Assembly (NCBI GenBank): GCA_022563275.1
Contig: JADFNR010000022.1
Coordinates: forward strand, 1-9,367
DNA: 9,367 nt
Direction of reading: 5' to 3'
Source: Chloroflexota bacterium
GTDB lineage: Bacteria; Chloroflexota; Dehalococcoidia; UBA3495
The translations under genes were made by a program, and so were the position numbers. The notes below the pieces were generated by a model. The model was given only the letters and a program-made list of their open reading frames with translations, searched no databases and had not been told where the DNA came from. Shown piece by piece: positions 1-6,258 of the stretch. Position 1 is the stretch's first letter, and every line of letters begins with the position of its first letter.

Positions 1-8
1 CTCCTGGC

Positions 9-14
9 TATAAT
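9..14 (+). promoter_or_regulatory. Possible -10 element (TATAAT) upstream of the SDR gene
   Basis: A perfect TATAAT hexamer lies at the left edge of the window. The matching -35 would be outside the window, so it cannot be checked. If real, transcription would begin near base 20 and give a leader of about 250 nt before the short-chain dehydrogenase at 273. I see no other gene in bases 1-272: the 75-codon frame starting with TTG at 56 has no recognisable features, lacks a convincing ribosome binding site and runs into the start of the dehydrogenase. Confidence 0.3.
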
Positions 15-272
15 TCGACGCGCCAGCCGACCAACGCTGGAGCGTTTCATTCCTTTTGGATTTGAAAAATGTAGACGAGGAGATTGGTCCCAGTCAGCCC
101 TCACCAACTTTAGATTCTCCATCAACGGTCCCTCGACCTGTCTGTGTGGACAAGCCGATACTTCCGGCGTACTATTCTCCAAAAATGCCCAGCCTTATTG
201 TTTTCGGTCTTGAAAACCAGACTCGTCCAAGGGTTGGCTGGGACAATTTCTACTTGAGGAGCCAGTGTCGAT

Positions 273-1109
273 ATGAGAGCTAAAAGTGATGAAGTTGATT
301 TGACCGGCCAAGTTGCGCTCGTTACTGGGGGCGGCCGGGGACTTGGGCGCGCCTTCGCGGTCGAGCTTGCCAAGGCAGGCGCCTCGGTCGGTATAACCGC
401 CCGCACTCAATCGCAACTAGACGAAACTGTGAAACTTGTGGAGGCATCTGGTGGCCAAGCCATAGCAATTTCGGCTGATGTTACCGATAAAGTTGCCATC
501 GAAAAAGTAGTTGCCTCTTTGGAAGAACGCTTCGGTCCTGTTGATATCCTTGTGAACAACGCAGGTCTGGTTACTCCCCTGGGCAACGATTGGGAGCTAG
601 ACGCCGATGAGTGGTGGCAAACCTTCAACATCAATGTCAATGGCCCGTACATATGCACAAGGGCGGTAATCCCTGGCATGATGGCCCGACGTAAGGGGCG
701 CATAATCAACATTACAAGCATCGGCGCACACACTGTCCACCGTTACGCGACAGCGTATTGCGCGTCTAAGGCGGCCATCAGCCACTTTACCAACTGCCTT
801 GCGCCCGCATTAAAAGAGCATGGGATAGGTGTGTTTGCACTAGCTCCAGCAGGCCCAACGACGATGCACGAGTTACTGGCGAACGAGCCCAATCGTTCTC
901 CCGAGATGAGAGAACTCTCTCGTCGACTATTAGAAGAAGGTCAACCAATGATGGATAGTAGCGTTCGCCTGCTAATGTACCTCGTATCTGGCAATGGAGA
1001 TTCGCTTTCAGGAAGGCACATATCGTGGGATGACTCCGAGGACGAACTAACAAGCCGGGTGGATGAGATTGAAAAAGACGACCTCTATGTACTGAGGCTG
1101 CGTAGGTAG
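273..1109 (+). CDS. Short-chain dehydrogenase/reductase (SDR family oxidoreductase)
   Basis: This is a classical SDR of 278 residues, an NAD(P)(H)-dependent Rossmann-fold oxidoreductase, probably cytoplasmic. Visible motifs are the cofactor-binding TGGGRGLG at residues 18-25, NNAG at 95-98, the active-site Asn121, Ser149, Tyr162 and Lys166 (YCASK). The ATG at 273 is preceded by GAGGAG at 256-261, an 11-nt spacing. The family is usually about 250 residues, so the acidic C-terminal tail (about residues 245-278) is an extension. After the catalytic Lys the usual Pro-Gly is replaced by Pro-Ala-Gly (APAGPTT), a mild departure from the family. The substrate cannot be read from the sequence. GC looks lower here than in the rest of the window, with more use of AGA, TTA and ATA codons, so the gene may have a different history from its neighbours. 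It appears monocistronic and faces a convergent gene. Confidence 0.93.
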   Translation: MRAKSDEVDLTGQVALVTGGGRGLGRAFAVELAKAGASVGITARTQSQLDETVKLVEASGGQAIAISADVTDKVAIEKVVASLEERFGPVDILVNNAGLVTPLGNDWELDADEWWQTFNINVNGPYICTRAVIPGMMARRKGRIINITSIGAHTVHRYATAYCASKAAISHFTNCLAPALKEHGIGVFALAPAGPTTMHELLANEPNRSPEMRELSRRLLEEGQPMMDSSVRLLMYLVSGNGDSLSGRHISWDDSEDELTSRVDEIEKDDLYVLRLRR

Positions 1110-1323
1110 GTACAGCAAACTGCGTCGATGCCATCTCATAATTATTCACTCGCGCCTGGCAGGCGAACAATCAACGGTGTTTGCAAATAGTGAACACCCG
1201 ACCCTACTCCATCTCCACCATAAATTGGATCAGGCTGCATTGGAAAGTCGAAGAACCCACTGCACGACCCCTAAAACGGCGATTCCAGACGCTAAAACGT
1301 ATGTAGGTGGCGCTTGCTCAACC

Positions 1324-1362
1324 CACCACGAACGGGCGGCCTGTCTCACCACGAACGGGCGG
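1324..1362. repeat. Two direct copies of a 16-base repeat
   Basis: CACCACGAACGGGCGG occurs exactly at 1324-1339 and again at 1347-1362, a period of 23 bases. It is immediately followed by the hairpin element at 1372-1412. Two copies only, with a 7-base spacer, so this is not a CRISPR array. It looks like part of a compound intergenic repeat unit. Confidence 0.75.
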
Positions 1363-1371
1363 AAGCTGCGC

Positions 1372-1412
1372 TTTGACTCATCCTGAGCCTCCCGAAGGAC
1401 CATTCGGGTAGG
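1372..1412. repeat. Dispersed-repeat-like sequence with a hairpin
   Basis: CATCCTGAGCCTCCCGAAGGACC (positions about 1379-1401) closely resembles a palindromic intergenic repeat seen in many bacterial genomes, whose core is CCTGAG-CCTGTCGAAGGA; this resemblance is from memory, not a search. Here it folds into a hairpin: CCTCCCGAA (1388-1396) pairs with TTCGGG-T-AGG (1403-1412), nine pairs with one bulged T and a 6-nt loop. It sits between the 3' ends of two convergent genes and could block read-through in both directions, but it has no T-tract. Confidence 0.5.
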
Positions 1413-1462
1413 ACCAAGTACAGGTTGTACAAGACGCCTGCTTGCCCTTTACTCAGAGCGCT

Positions 1463-2161
1463 CTACCAGGCGTCGCCCACGTCGCCCCGGTCGGAGAGGC
1501 CCAATTCGGCCCAGTAACCCTTGCGGTCATCGGTTACCACCTCCAGCCGCTGGACCCACTTGGCCCATTGATAGCCATACTTGCCCGGCATGGCCAGGCG
1601 CAGGGGGAACCCGAACTTGGGCAATTCTTCCCCGTTGGTGGTGCTGGCCAAGAATGCCTCCCGTTCCCGCAAATCCTTTATCTCCAGCGAGACGTAATAC
1701 CCATCGAGGCAGTGGAATACAACCCGTTGGGCCTGGGTACTGGCGCCCGCTAGGTCAAGCAAGTGGTGGACAGCCACGCCGGCCATGACCGAGTTATTGC
1801 GAAACCCGCCGACGCAGTCCATGCGCACCTGCCGGTCGACCGGTGGCATGGCCCGCAGCTCCGGCATGGACAGCGACAAAGGGCGTTCCACGGCCCCGTC
1901 CACGGTCAAGCGGAAAGTGTCGAGGTCCACGTTGGGGACGCCCCAATACGCCAGGCTGCCCAGTTCCTTGATCGGCGTGATCTCGGTCTGCTCCTCTATC
2001 TTAAGGAGACGTTTTTCCAACAGCACGCCCTTTATGAACAGGAAGGTTACCCCGCGGCGCGGCCGGAATGGGATCGCCTTCCAAAGGAAGGCCATGGCCC
2101 GGAGTAAGAGGACGTTCCCTCCAACCTTGATCAGCGCTTTGCGGTAGACGCGAGCGAACAA
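1463..2161 (-). CDS. Molybdopterin-dependent oxidoreductase, sulfite oxidase/MsrP (YedY)-like catalytic domain
   Basis: This is a 232-residue protein of the oxidoreductase molybdopterin-binding domain family (sulfite oxidase, MsrP). The domain spans about residues 65-225. Cys116 in RMDCVGGFRNN matches the cysteine that ligates molybdenum in this family (usual form CVEGW.NN). The C-terminal part, FPLRLAMPGKYGYQWAKW followed by a YWAELGLSDRGD block, is the usual cofactor-binding end. Known members oxidise sulfite or reduce methionine sulfoxide; which reaction applies here is not readable. I see no twin-arginine signal. Residues 14-48 are hydrophobic but broken by Lys/Arg, so membrane attachment is uncertain. 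The start chosen is TTG at 2161, because AAAGGAA (2168-2174, reverse strand) lies 6 nt upstream; Met23 is an alternative. No heme or dimerisation domain is present. It diverges from the DUF3179 gene across 249 bases. Confidence 0.9.
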   Translation of the reverse strand: MFARVYRKALIKVGGNVLLLRAMAFLWKAIPFRPRRGVTFLFIKGVLLEKRLLKIEEQTEITPIKELGSLAYWGVPNVDLDTFRLTVDGAVERPLSLSMPELRAMPPVDRQVRMDCVGGFRNNSVMAGVAVHHLLDLAGASTQAQRVVFHCLDGYYVSLEIKDLREREAFLASTTNGEELPKFGFPLRLAMPGKYGYQWAKWVQRLEVVTDDRKGYWAELGLSDRGDVGDAW

Positions 2162-2239
2162 GAGCGGTTCCTTTGTATCGATGACAGTCTGATGGAAAGT
2201 ATGGGCTATTACGGTTTAGATTCCCAAAGGCCGATACAG

Positions 2240-2255
2240 GTGCGCGGTCGCGCAC
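2240..2255. promoter_or_regulatory. Perfect palindrome GTGCGCG-GT-CGCGCAC, possible operator
   Basis: Seven-base arms separated by two bases form a perfect inverted repeat in the divergent region between the molybdopterin oxidoreductase and the DUF3179 gene. The half-site CGCGCAC recurs at 2291-2297. A weaker inverted repeat, AGCTT/AAGCT, follows at 2258-2274. I could not place a convincing promoter for either gene in this region, so its role as an operator is inference. A transcribed hairpin is the alternative. Confidence 0.4.
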
Positions 2256-2410
2256 TCAGCTTAGATTCGAAGCTCCAAAACTCATAACAACGCGCACCCA
2301 GCTTTCATTCGCCGCATCAAAACCCAAGACAAGCAGATAAAGGCTGACAGTTTTTACCAAGTCGAAGGCGTGTAGGGGAGCGCCCTATCAAGTATCGAGG
2401 TGCCCTAGCC

Positions 2411-3541
2411 ATGGGAAATATCATCGGTAAGTCCGGCACGATTGTCGTCATACTTCTGGTGGCCCTGGTGTTCGCCGTGATCTTCATGCCGCAGCTACGT
2501 CAGTTCTTCCTGAATTTTCGCTCCGAGACGGTTACCATCGCCGATGCGCCGGCCCGGCGCGCGCTCGGGTCGGACGGCGGCACGCGAGACCTCAAGATCA
2601 TCACCGTCTTGGGCCGCGACGGCATCCCGGCGATCCTTGATCCTGTATTTGGAAATCGGGCCGAGGCCATGGCCCAGATGCGGCTCTACGAGAGAGTGAT
2701 CGGTGTTTCCATCAACGGTGAGAGCCGGGCCTATCCCATTAACCTGCTATCGCGGCACGAGATAGTTAACGACACGGTGGGCGGCAAAGCCATTGCCGTT
2801 ACATGGTGACCCCTCTGCTTCACGGGCATTGTATATGCCCGAGAGATAGACGGAAAAGAGCACACCTTTGGGGTGTCGGGCAAGCTGATCATGAACGCCC
2901 TGGTGATGTACGACCACCAATCGGATACCTTGTGGAGCCAGTTCTTGAGCCGTGGCGTCAAGGGCCCCCTGGCCAACCGGGCCCTGGAGATCGTTCCCGC
3001 GGTCCAGACCACCTGGGAGCAATGGCTGAACCTGCATCCCGACACGTTGGTCCTGGACAAACGAGGGAGCTACGGGAGCGACACTTACGAGGGCTACTAC
3101 AGAGGTGGGTCGGCGGGGATCATCGGCGAGTCCAACAAAGACAGGCGTCTGCCCAAGAAGGAGTTGGTCATGGGCATGGTGGTCTCCGGTTTCGCCAAAG
3201 CCTATCCGTTCAGCGCCATCTCCCAACAGACCGTGATCAACGACCACTTCGCTGGTGAGGCGGTGGTGATCACTTTTGAGCCGACATCCGAAAGCGGGGC
3301 GGCCTTCCAGCGGAGGTTGAACGGCAAGACCCTAACCTTTGAACCGGCCCAGGTGCGCGCGGGCGTGGCGTTGATGCGGGACCAGGAAACGGGCAGCCTC
3401 TGGCAGGTGCTGACCGGTCAGGCCGTCGAGGGGCCGTTATTCGGCGAAAGACTGGAACGGTTGCCGTCCCACTACTCTTTCTGGTTCGCCTGGAGCGATT
3501 TTCACCCTCAGACAGAACTCTACGAGCTTGCCGCCGGTTAG
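2411..3541 (+). CDS. DUF3179 domain-containing protein, candidate selenoprotein (in-frame TGA read as Sec133)
   Basis: Read through one in-frame TGA (2807-2809), this gene encodes 376 residues, the size expected for DUF3179 proteins. The ATG at 2411 has GAGGTG at 2397-2402. Residues about 8-28 form a hydrophobic signal-anchor helix, so the rest probably lies outside the cytoplasm. The DUF3179 domain follows: VIGVSINGESRAYP (97-110), HEIVNDTVGG (116-125), then AVTW-U-PLC, where family members have a Cys at the TGA position, then FGVSGKL and LVMYDHQSDTLWSQ. Family-like sequence continues to the end (LHPDTLVL, FWFAWSDFHP). The second half repeats the first: VMGMVVSGFAKAYP (253-266) and SLWQVLTGQAVEGPL mirror the first half, but the U-P-L-C is absent in that copy. 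Biochemical function of the family is unknown to me; a UxxC pair (Sec133, Cys136) suggests redox or metal chemistry. Alternative readings are a nonsense mutation or sequencing error, which I think less likely given the hairpin and intact downstream frame. I have an unverified memory that public annotation may know (seleno)protein forms of this family. Confidence 0.85.
2807..2845 (+). promoter_or_regulatory. Recoded UGA codon and candidate bacterial SECIS element
   Basis: The TGA at 2807-2809 is followed after 13 nt by CGGGCAT (2823-2829), loop TGTAT (2830-2834) and ATGCCCG (2835-2841): a perfect 7-bp stem with a 5-nt loop. A lower helix, CTCT (2813-2816) with AGAG (2842-2845), can stack below it across a 6-nt one-sided bulge. 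Known bacterial SECIS elements lie within the coding sequence, with the apical loop roughly 16-37 nt after UGA and a G near the start of the loop, often as GU, for SelB binding. Here the loop begins 20 nt after UGA and has G at its second position followed by U. The match was made by eye; no folding energy was computed. Confidence 0.7.
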
Positions 3542-4368
3542 GTTCTCGCCAAGAAATCGGCGGCGTCTCTCACGCGGCGGCCCCACCATTCTGGGCCTTC
3601 CAGCACGTACTTCCACTCGGGGTTCTGCCCGGTGTCCCGGAGCCCGGCCATGACTTCGCGAAAGACCGGAGCGTCGGCCTCGGCAAACTCGAAGTACCCA
3701 ACGAAGTCGTAGTTCCCCTCCAGGCCGTAGCCCTCCGGGGCGTGGACCAGCCGGCGGCTGATGTTGGGGACGCCCATGGCGCTGGCCAGGGCGTGTCCCT
3801 TGACCACCATGTTCTCGTTCTCGTCGTACCGGGGTAGGAAGAAGCTCTCGCGGTGTAAGAAATCCATCTGCCACCAGGCGTCGGTCTTGTTCATGGGGGT
3901 CACCGCCGCCAACTGGAACTTGTCACCGGGTCCGGGCGGCATGGCATGGGCGTAGGCGAACTCGCTCATGGCGTGGCTGGTGTAGCTGCGGGGCCGCATC
4001 ACCCCCTCCAGGGTTTCCACTGAGCCGCCAGCCGTTTCAATCAGGGTGCGGAGGCCGGTCTCGTAGCCCTTGATCGGCTCCAGGGAGGCGCACTCCAGCC
4101 GTATCAGCCCGTTGGACTCCGACACCGCCTGATGGATGATCTGTTGTTGCGCGATGGACTCGGTCTCCGCCCGCAGCAACTGGAACCGCCCCCTGCCGAA
4201 AGCCTCGTCCGACGCCGGCCCGTCAACGTCATGCATGTTCTCCATTCCCTGGCCCAGCAGGTCAATGGCCCCGGCCAGTTCGCCGTCGGTCTCTTCGCCC
4301 ACAGTGACGAACAAGAAAAGCTGGTGGCCGGTGACGGTGGTTGTCAGGTTAAGGTCTTGGGGTTGCAT
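3538..4368 (-). CDS. Chlorite dismutase/HemQ-superfamily-like protein
   Basis: This 276-residue protein has two regions that look like alpha/beta (ferredoxin-like) halves. The second resembles the chlorite dismutase/HemQ family: TPMNKTDAWWQM (157-168) matches the usual YPM.K....WY.L, and YDFVGYFEFAEADAPVFREVM followed by LRDTGQNPEWKY (220-254) matches the typical DWVVYFE...F..L...LR.T ending. Known members bind heme b and either split chlorite or make heme by coproheme decarboxylation. I cannot assign the proximal His with confidence: between WWQM and the His192 region there appear to be extra residues (FLPRYDENENMVVKGHALAS). The ATG at 4368 is chosen because AAGGA (4375-4379, reverse strand) lies 6 nt upstream; an in-frame extension to 4458 lacks such support. 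Its TAA overlaps the TAG of the DUF3179 gene. An EthD-like or other dimeric alpha-beta barrel protein is the alternative. Confidence 0.65.
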   Translation of the reverse strand: MQPQDLNLTTTVTGHQLFLFVTVGEETDGELAGAIDLLGQGMENMHDVDGPASDEAFGRGRFQLLRAETESIAQQQIIHQAVSESNGLIRLECASLEPIKGYETGLRTLIETAGGSVETLEGVMRPRSYTSHAMSEFAYAHAMPPGPGDKFQLAAVTPMNKTDAWWQMDFLHRESFFLPRYDENENMVVKGHALASAMGVPNISRRLVHAPEGYGLEGNYDFVGYFEFAEADAPVFREVMAGLRDTGQNPEWKYVLEGPEWWGRRVRDAADFLART

Positions 4369-4414
4369 GATGCGTCCTTGTTGAAAACCAAAGATCCTTG
4401 TTTGGCTGGAATCC

Positions 4415-4429
4415 CGGTTATGATAACCG
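4415..4429. promoter_or_regulatory. Perfect palindrome CGGTTAT-G-ATAACCG, possible operator
   Basis: A 15-base perfect inverted repeat with a single central base lies 47 bases upstream of the start of the chlorite-dismutase-like gene. On the reverse strand it overlaps a possible -10 (TATCAT, 4420-4425) with TTTGCA (4442-4447) 16 bases upstream. Placement over a promoter would suit a dimeric repressor. The promoter itself is a weak match, so the operator role is inference. Confidence 0.45.
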
Positions 4430-4482
4430 TTGCTGACAAAATGCAAAGGGCCGCGCATAGGTTACCATTCCCCCGGCCAACC

Positions 4483-4511
4483 TTGAGCGGCCCCATATAT
4501 ATGGGTACAAT
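4483..4511 (+). promoter_or_regulatory. Probable sigma70-type promoter of the methylmalonyl-CoA operon
   Basis: TTGAGC (4483-4488) and TACAAT (4506-4511) are separated by exactly 17 bases, the optimal spacing. Transcription would start near 4518 and give a leader of about 75 nt before the mutase large subunit. The leader is too short for a cobalamin riboswitch and I see no B12-box in it. It can form a small hairpin, GGGTTT/AGACCC, at 4538-4556. Confidence 0.6.
4492..4505. promoter_or_regulatory. Perfect palindrome CCCATATATATGGG within the promoter spacer
   Basis: This 14-base perfect palindrome fills the spacer between the -35 and -10 of the mutase operon promoter and abuts the -10. A protein bound here would directly control initiation. 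No regulator gene is in the window to pair with it, and AT-rich palindromes can arise by chance, but the placement is striking. Confidence 0.5.
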
Positions 4512-4593
4512 TGGTGGGCCGAGCTGACCTGGGGACTGGGTTTAGTCGTAAGACCCCTTTAATCGGCGGCTCAGCGGTTTTTTGGAGTTTGGC

Positions 4594-6255
4594 ATGCCTA
4601 GCAAGGACAAAAAGCAGTGGCGGCGGGACACTTTGGACCCCTCGGTCAAGAAGTTCCCGGAACGGCGCGAAAAGTTTCAGACCGACAGCGGTCTGAATAT
4701 CGACCCGCTCTACAGCCCCGAAGACCTGCAGGCCCAGGGCATGGACTACCAGAAGGACCTGGGCTATCCGGGCGAGTACCCCTACACCAGGGGCGTCCAG
4801 CCCAACACCTACCGGGGCCGGGTCTGGACCATGCGCCAATATTCGGGCTACGGCAGCGCCGCCGAAACCAACGAACGGTTCCGTTATCTCTTGGACCAGG
4901 GCCAGACCGGCCTGTCCATCGCCTTCGACCTGCCAACCCAGATCGGCTACGACTCGGACCACCGGCTGGCCAAGGGCGAGGTCGGCAAGGTGGGAGTGCC
5001 CATCTGCAGCCTGGCGGACATGGAGACCCTTTTCGATGGGATCCCCATGGACAAGGTCAGCACCTCCATGACCATCAACGCCACCGCCTCGTTGCTGCTG
5101 TGTTTCTACATCGCGGCGGCCCGGAAGCAGGGCGTCTCCCAAGACCAGATCAGCGGCACCGTGCAGAACGATATCCTCAAGGAATACATCGCCCGGGGCA
5201 CCTACGCCTACCCGCCCCGGCCCTCCATGCGGTTGGTGGTGGACCTATTCAAGTACTGCACCGAGAACGTGCCCAAGTGGAACACCATCAGCATCTCCGG
5301 CTATCACATGAGCGAGGCCGGCGCCACCGCGGTGCAGGAACTGGCCTTCACCTTCTCCAACGCCATCGCCTACGTTCAAGCGGCGTTGGACGCCGGTCTG
5401 AAGGTCGACGACTTCGGCCCCCGGTTGTCCTTCTTCTTCGTGGCCCAGAACAACCTGTTTGAAGAGGTGGCCAAGTTCCGGGCGGCCCGCCGCATGTGGG
5501 CCCGGATAATGAAAGAACGCTTCGGCGCCAAGGACCCGCGCTCCATGATGCTGCGGTTCCACACCCAGACCTCCGGCGTGAGCCTCACCGCCCAGCAGCC
5601 CGACAACAACCTGATCCGCTGCACCATTCAGGCGTTGTCGGCCATCCTGGGCGGGTCCCAATCGATCCATGTGAACTCCCGGGACGAGGCCCTGGCTCTG
5701 CCCTCCGAGGAGTCAGTCCAACTGTCCCTCAGGACCCAGCAGATACTGGCCTTCGAGAGCGGGGTTTCCGACGTGGTCGACCCCCTGGGCGGCTCGTATT
5801 ACATCGAGAGCCTGACCAACGAGTTGGAAGCCAAGGCCCTGGAATACATCAAGCGTATCGACGATATGGGCGGCTCGGTGGAGGCCATCGAGCTGGGCTT
5901 CCAAGTAAGGGAGATCGGGGACGCCGCCTACCGGCACCGGCAGGAGGTGGAGTCGGGCGACCGGACCATCGTCGGCGTGAACCGGTTCACCACCGAGGAG
6001 CCTCCCATCGAAGGGCTCTTGCGGGTGAATGAAGAGGCCACCCGGATACAGATCCAGCGGCTGGAACGGCTCCGGAAGGAGCGCGACGGTGGCAAGGTGA
6101 AGGCCGCACTGGAGCGGCTGGAACAGGTGGCCAAAACTGAAGAGAACACCGTTCCGGTCATCTTGGAGTGTGTGGAGAATCACTGCACCCTTGGGGAGAT
6201 CAGCCAGGTATTCCGAGGGGTCTTCGGAGAGCAGGAAGGAATCCTCACATTCTAG
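4594..6255 (+). CDS. mcmA1: Methylmalonyl-CoA mutase, large (catalytic) subunit
   Basis: This 553-residue protein is the acyl-CoA-binding TIM-barrel subunit of an adenosylcobalamin-dependent mutase converting (R)-methylmalonyl-CoA to succinyl-CoA. It lacks the C-terminal cobalamin domain, which is encoded separately at 8061. Visible motifs: [20 protein letters not shown] (63-81), RQYSG with Tyr83, [12 protein letters not shown] (111-122), [14 protein letters not shown] with Arg201, [10 protein letters not shown] with His238, and [18 protein letters not shown] (322-339). Tyr83 and Arg201 match the residues (Tyr89 and Arg207 of the Propionibacterium enzyme) that favour methylmalonyl-CoA; isobutyryl-CoA mutases usually have Phe and Gln there, as I recall. 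The ATG at 4594 is chosen over the in-frame TTG at 4582 because GGAG (4584-4587) lies 6 nt upstream. It is first in an operon and ends before a stem-loop. Confidence 0.96.
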   Translation: MPSKDKKQWRRDTLDPSVKKFPERREKFQTDSGLNIDPLYSPEDLQAQGMDYQKDLGYPGEYPYTRGVQPNTYRGRVWTMRQYSGYGSAAETNERFRYLLDQGQTGLSIAFDLPTQIGYDSDHRLAKGEVGKVGVPICSLADMETLFDGIPMDKVSTSMTINATASLLLCFYIAAARKQGVSQDQISGTVQNDILKEYIARGTYAYPPRPSMRLVVDLFKYCTENVPKWNTISISGYHMSEAGATAVQELAFTFSNAIAYVQAALDAGLKVDDFGPRLSFFFVAQNNLFEEVAKFRAARRMWARIMKERFGAKDPRSMMLRFHTQTSGVSLTAQQPDNNLIRCTIQALSAILGGSQSIHVNSRDEALALPSEESVQLSLRTQQILAFESGVSDVVDPLGGSYYIESLTNELEAKALEYIKRIDDMGGSVEAIELGFQVREIGDAAYRHRQEVESGDRTIVGVNRFTTEEPPIEGLLRVNEEATRIQIQRLERLRKERDGGKVKAALERLEQVAKTEENTVPVILECVENHCTLGEISQVFRGVFGEQEGILTF

Positions 6256-6258
6256 CCG

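Larger units (their letters stand above)
1110..1462. other. Non-coding stretch between convergent genes
   Basis: These 353 bases hold no gene that I can support; the short frames here are His/Arg/Thr-rich and featureless. Just after the SDR gene are two inverted repeats: CGCCTG/CAGGCG at 1153-1165, and GGTGTT/AACACC at 1176-1198 with an 11-nt loop. Neither is followed by a T-tract, so I do not call them terminators. The right part holds the direct repeats and hairpin listed separately. Confidence 0.6.

Noticed and set aside
56..283. 75-codon frame starting with TTG before the SDR gene
   Set aside because: No recognisable motif, no good ribosome binding site, and it overlaps the start of a clear gene.
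1324..1362. CRISPR array
   Set aside because: Only two 16-base copies with a 7-base gap; spacers and repeats are far too short and few.
1442..2147. Forward-strand frames of 103-120 codons over the molybdopterin oxidoreductase
   Set aside because: They lie antisense to a well-supported gene and show no family features.
2411..2809. A separate 132-residue truncated protein ending at the TGA, with a second gene starting at GTG 2873
   Set aside because: Both halves are in the same frame and together give one complete DUF3179 domain; the second start has no clear ribosome binding site and would begin inside a conserved block (FGVSGKL). Sec read-through explains it better, with a nonsense mutation as the fallback.
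4369..4458. N-terminal extension of the chlorite-dismutase-like protein (30 more codons)
   Set aside because: The ATG at 4368 has an AAGGA site at proper spacing, and the extension overlaps the palindrome and putative promoter region.
4512..4593. Cobalamin riboswitch ahead of the B12-dependent mutase operon
   Set aside because: The leader is about 75 nt, much shorter than the known riboswitch class, and no B12-box was seen.
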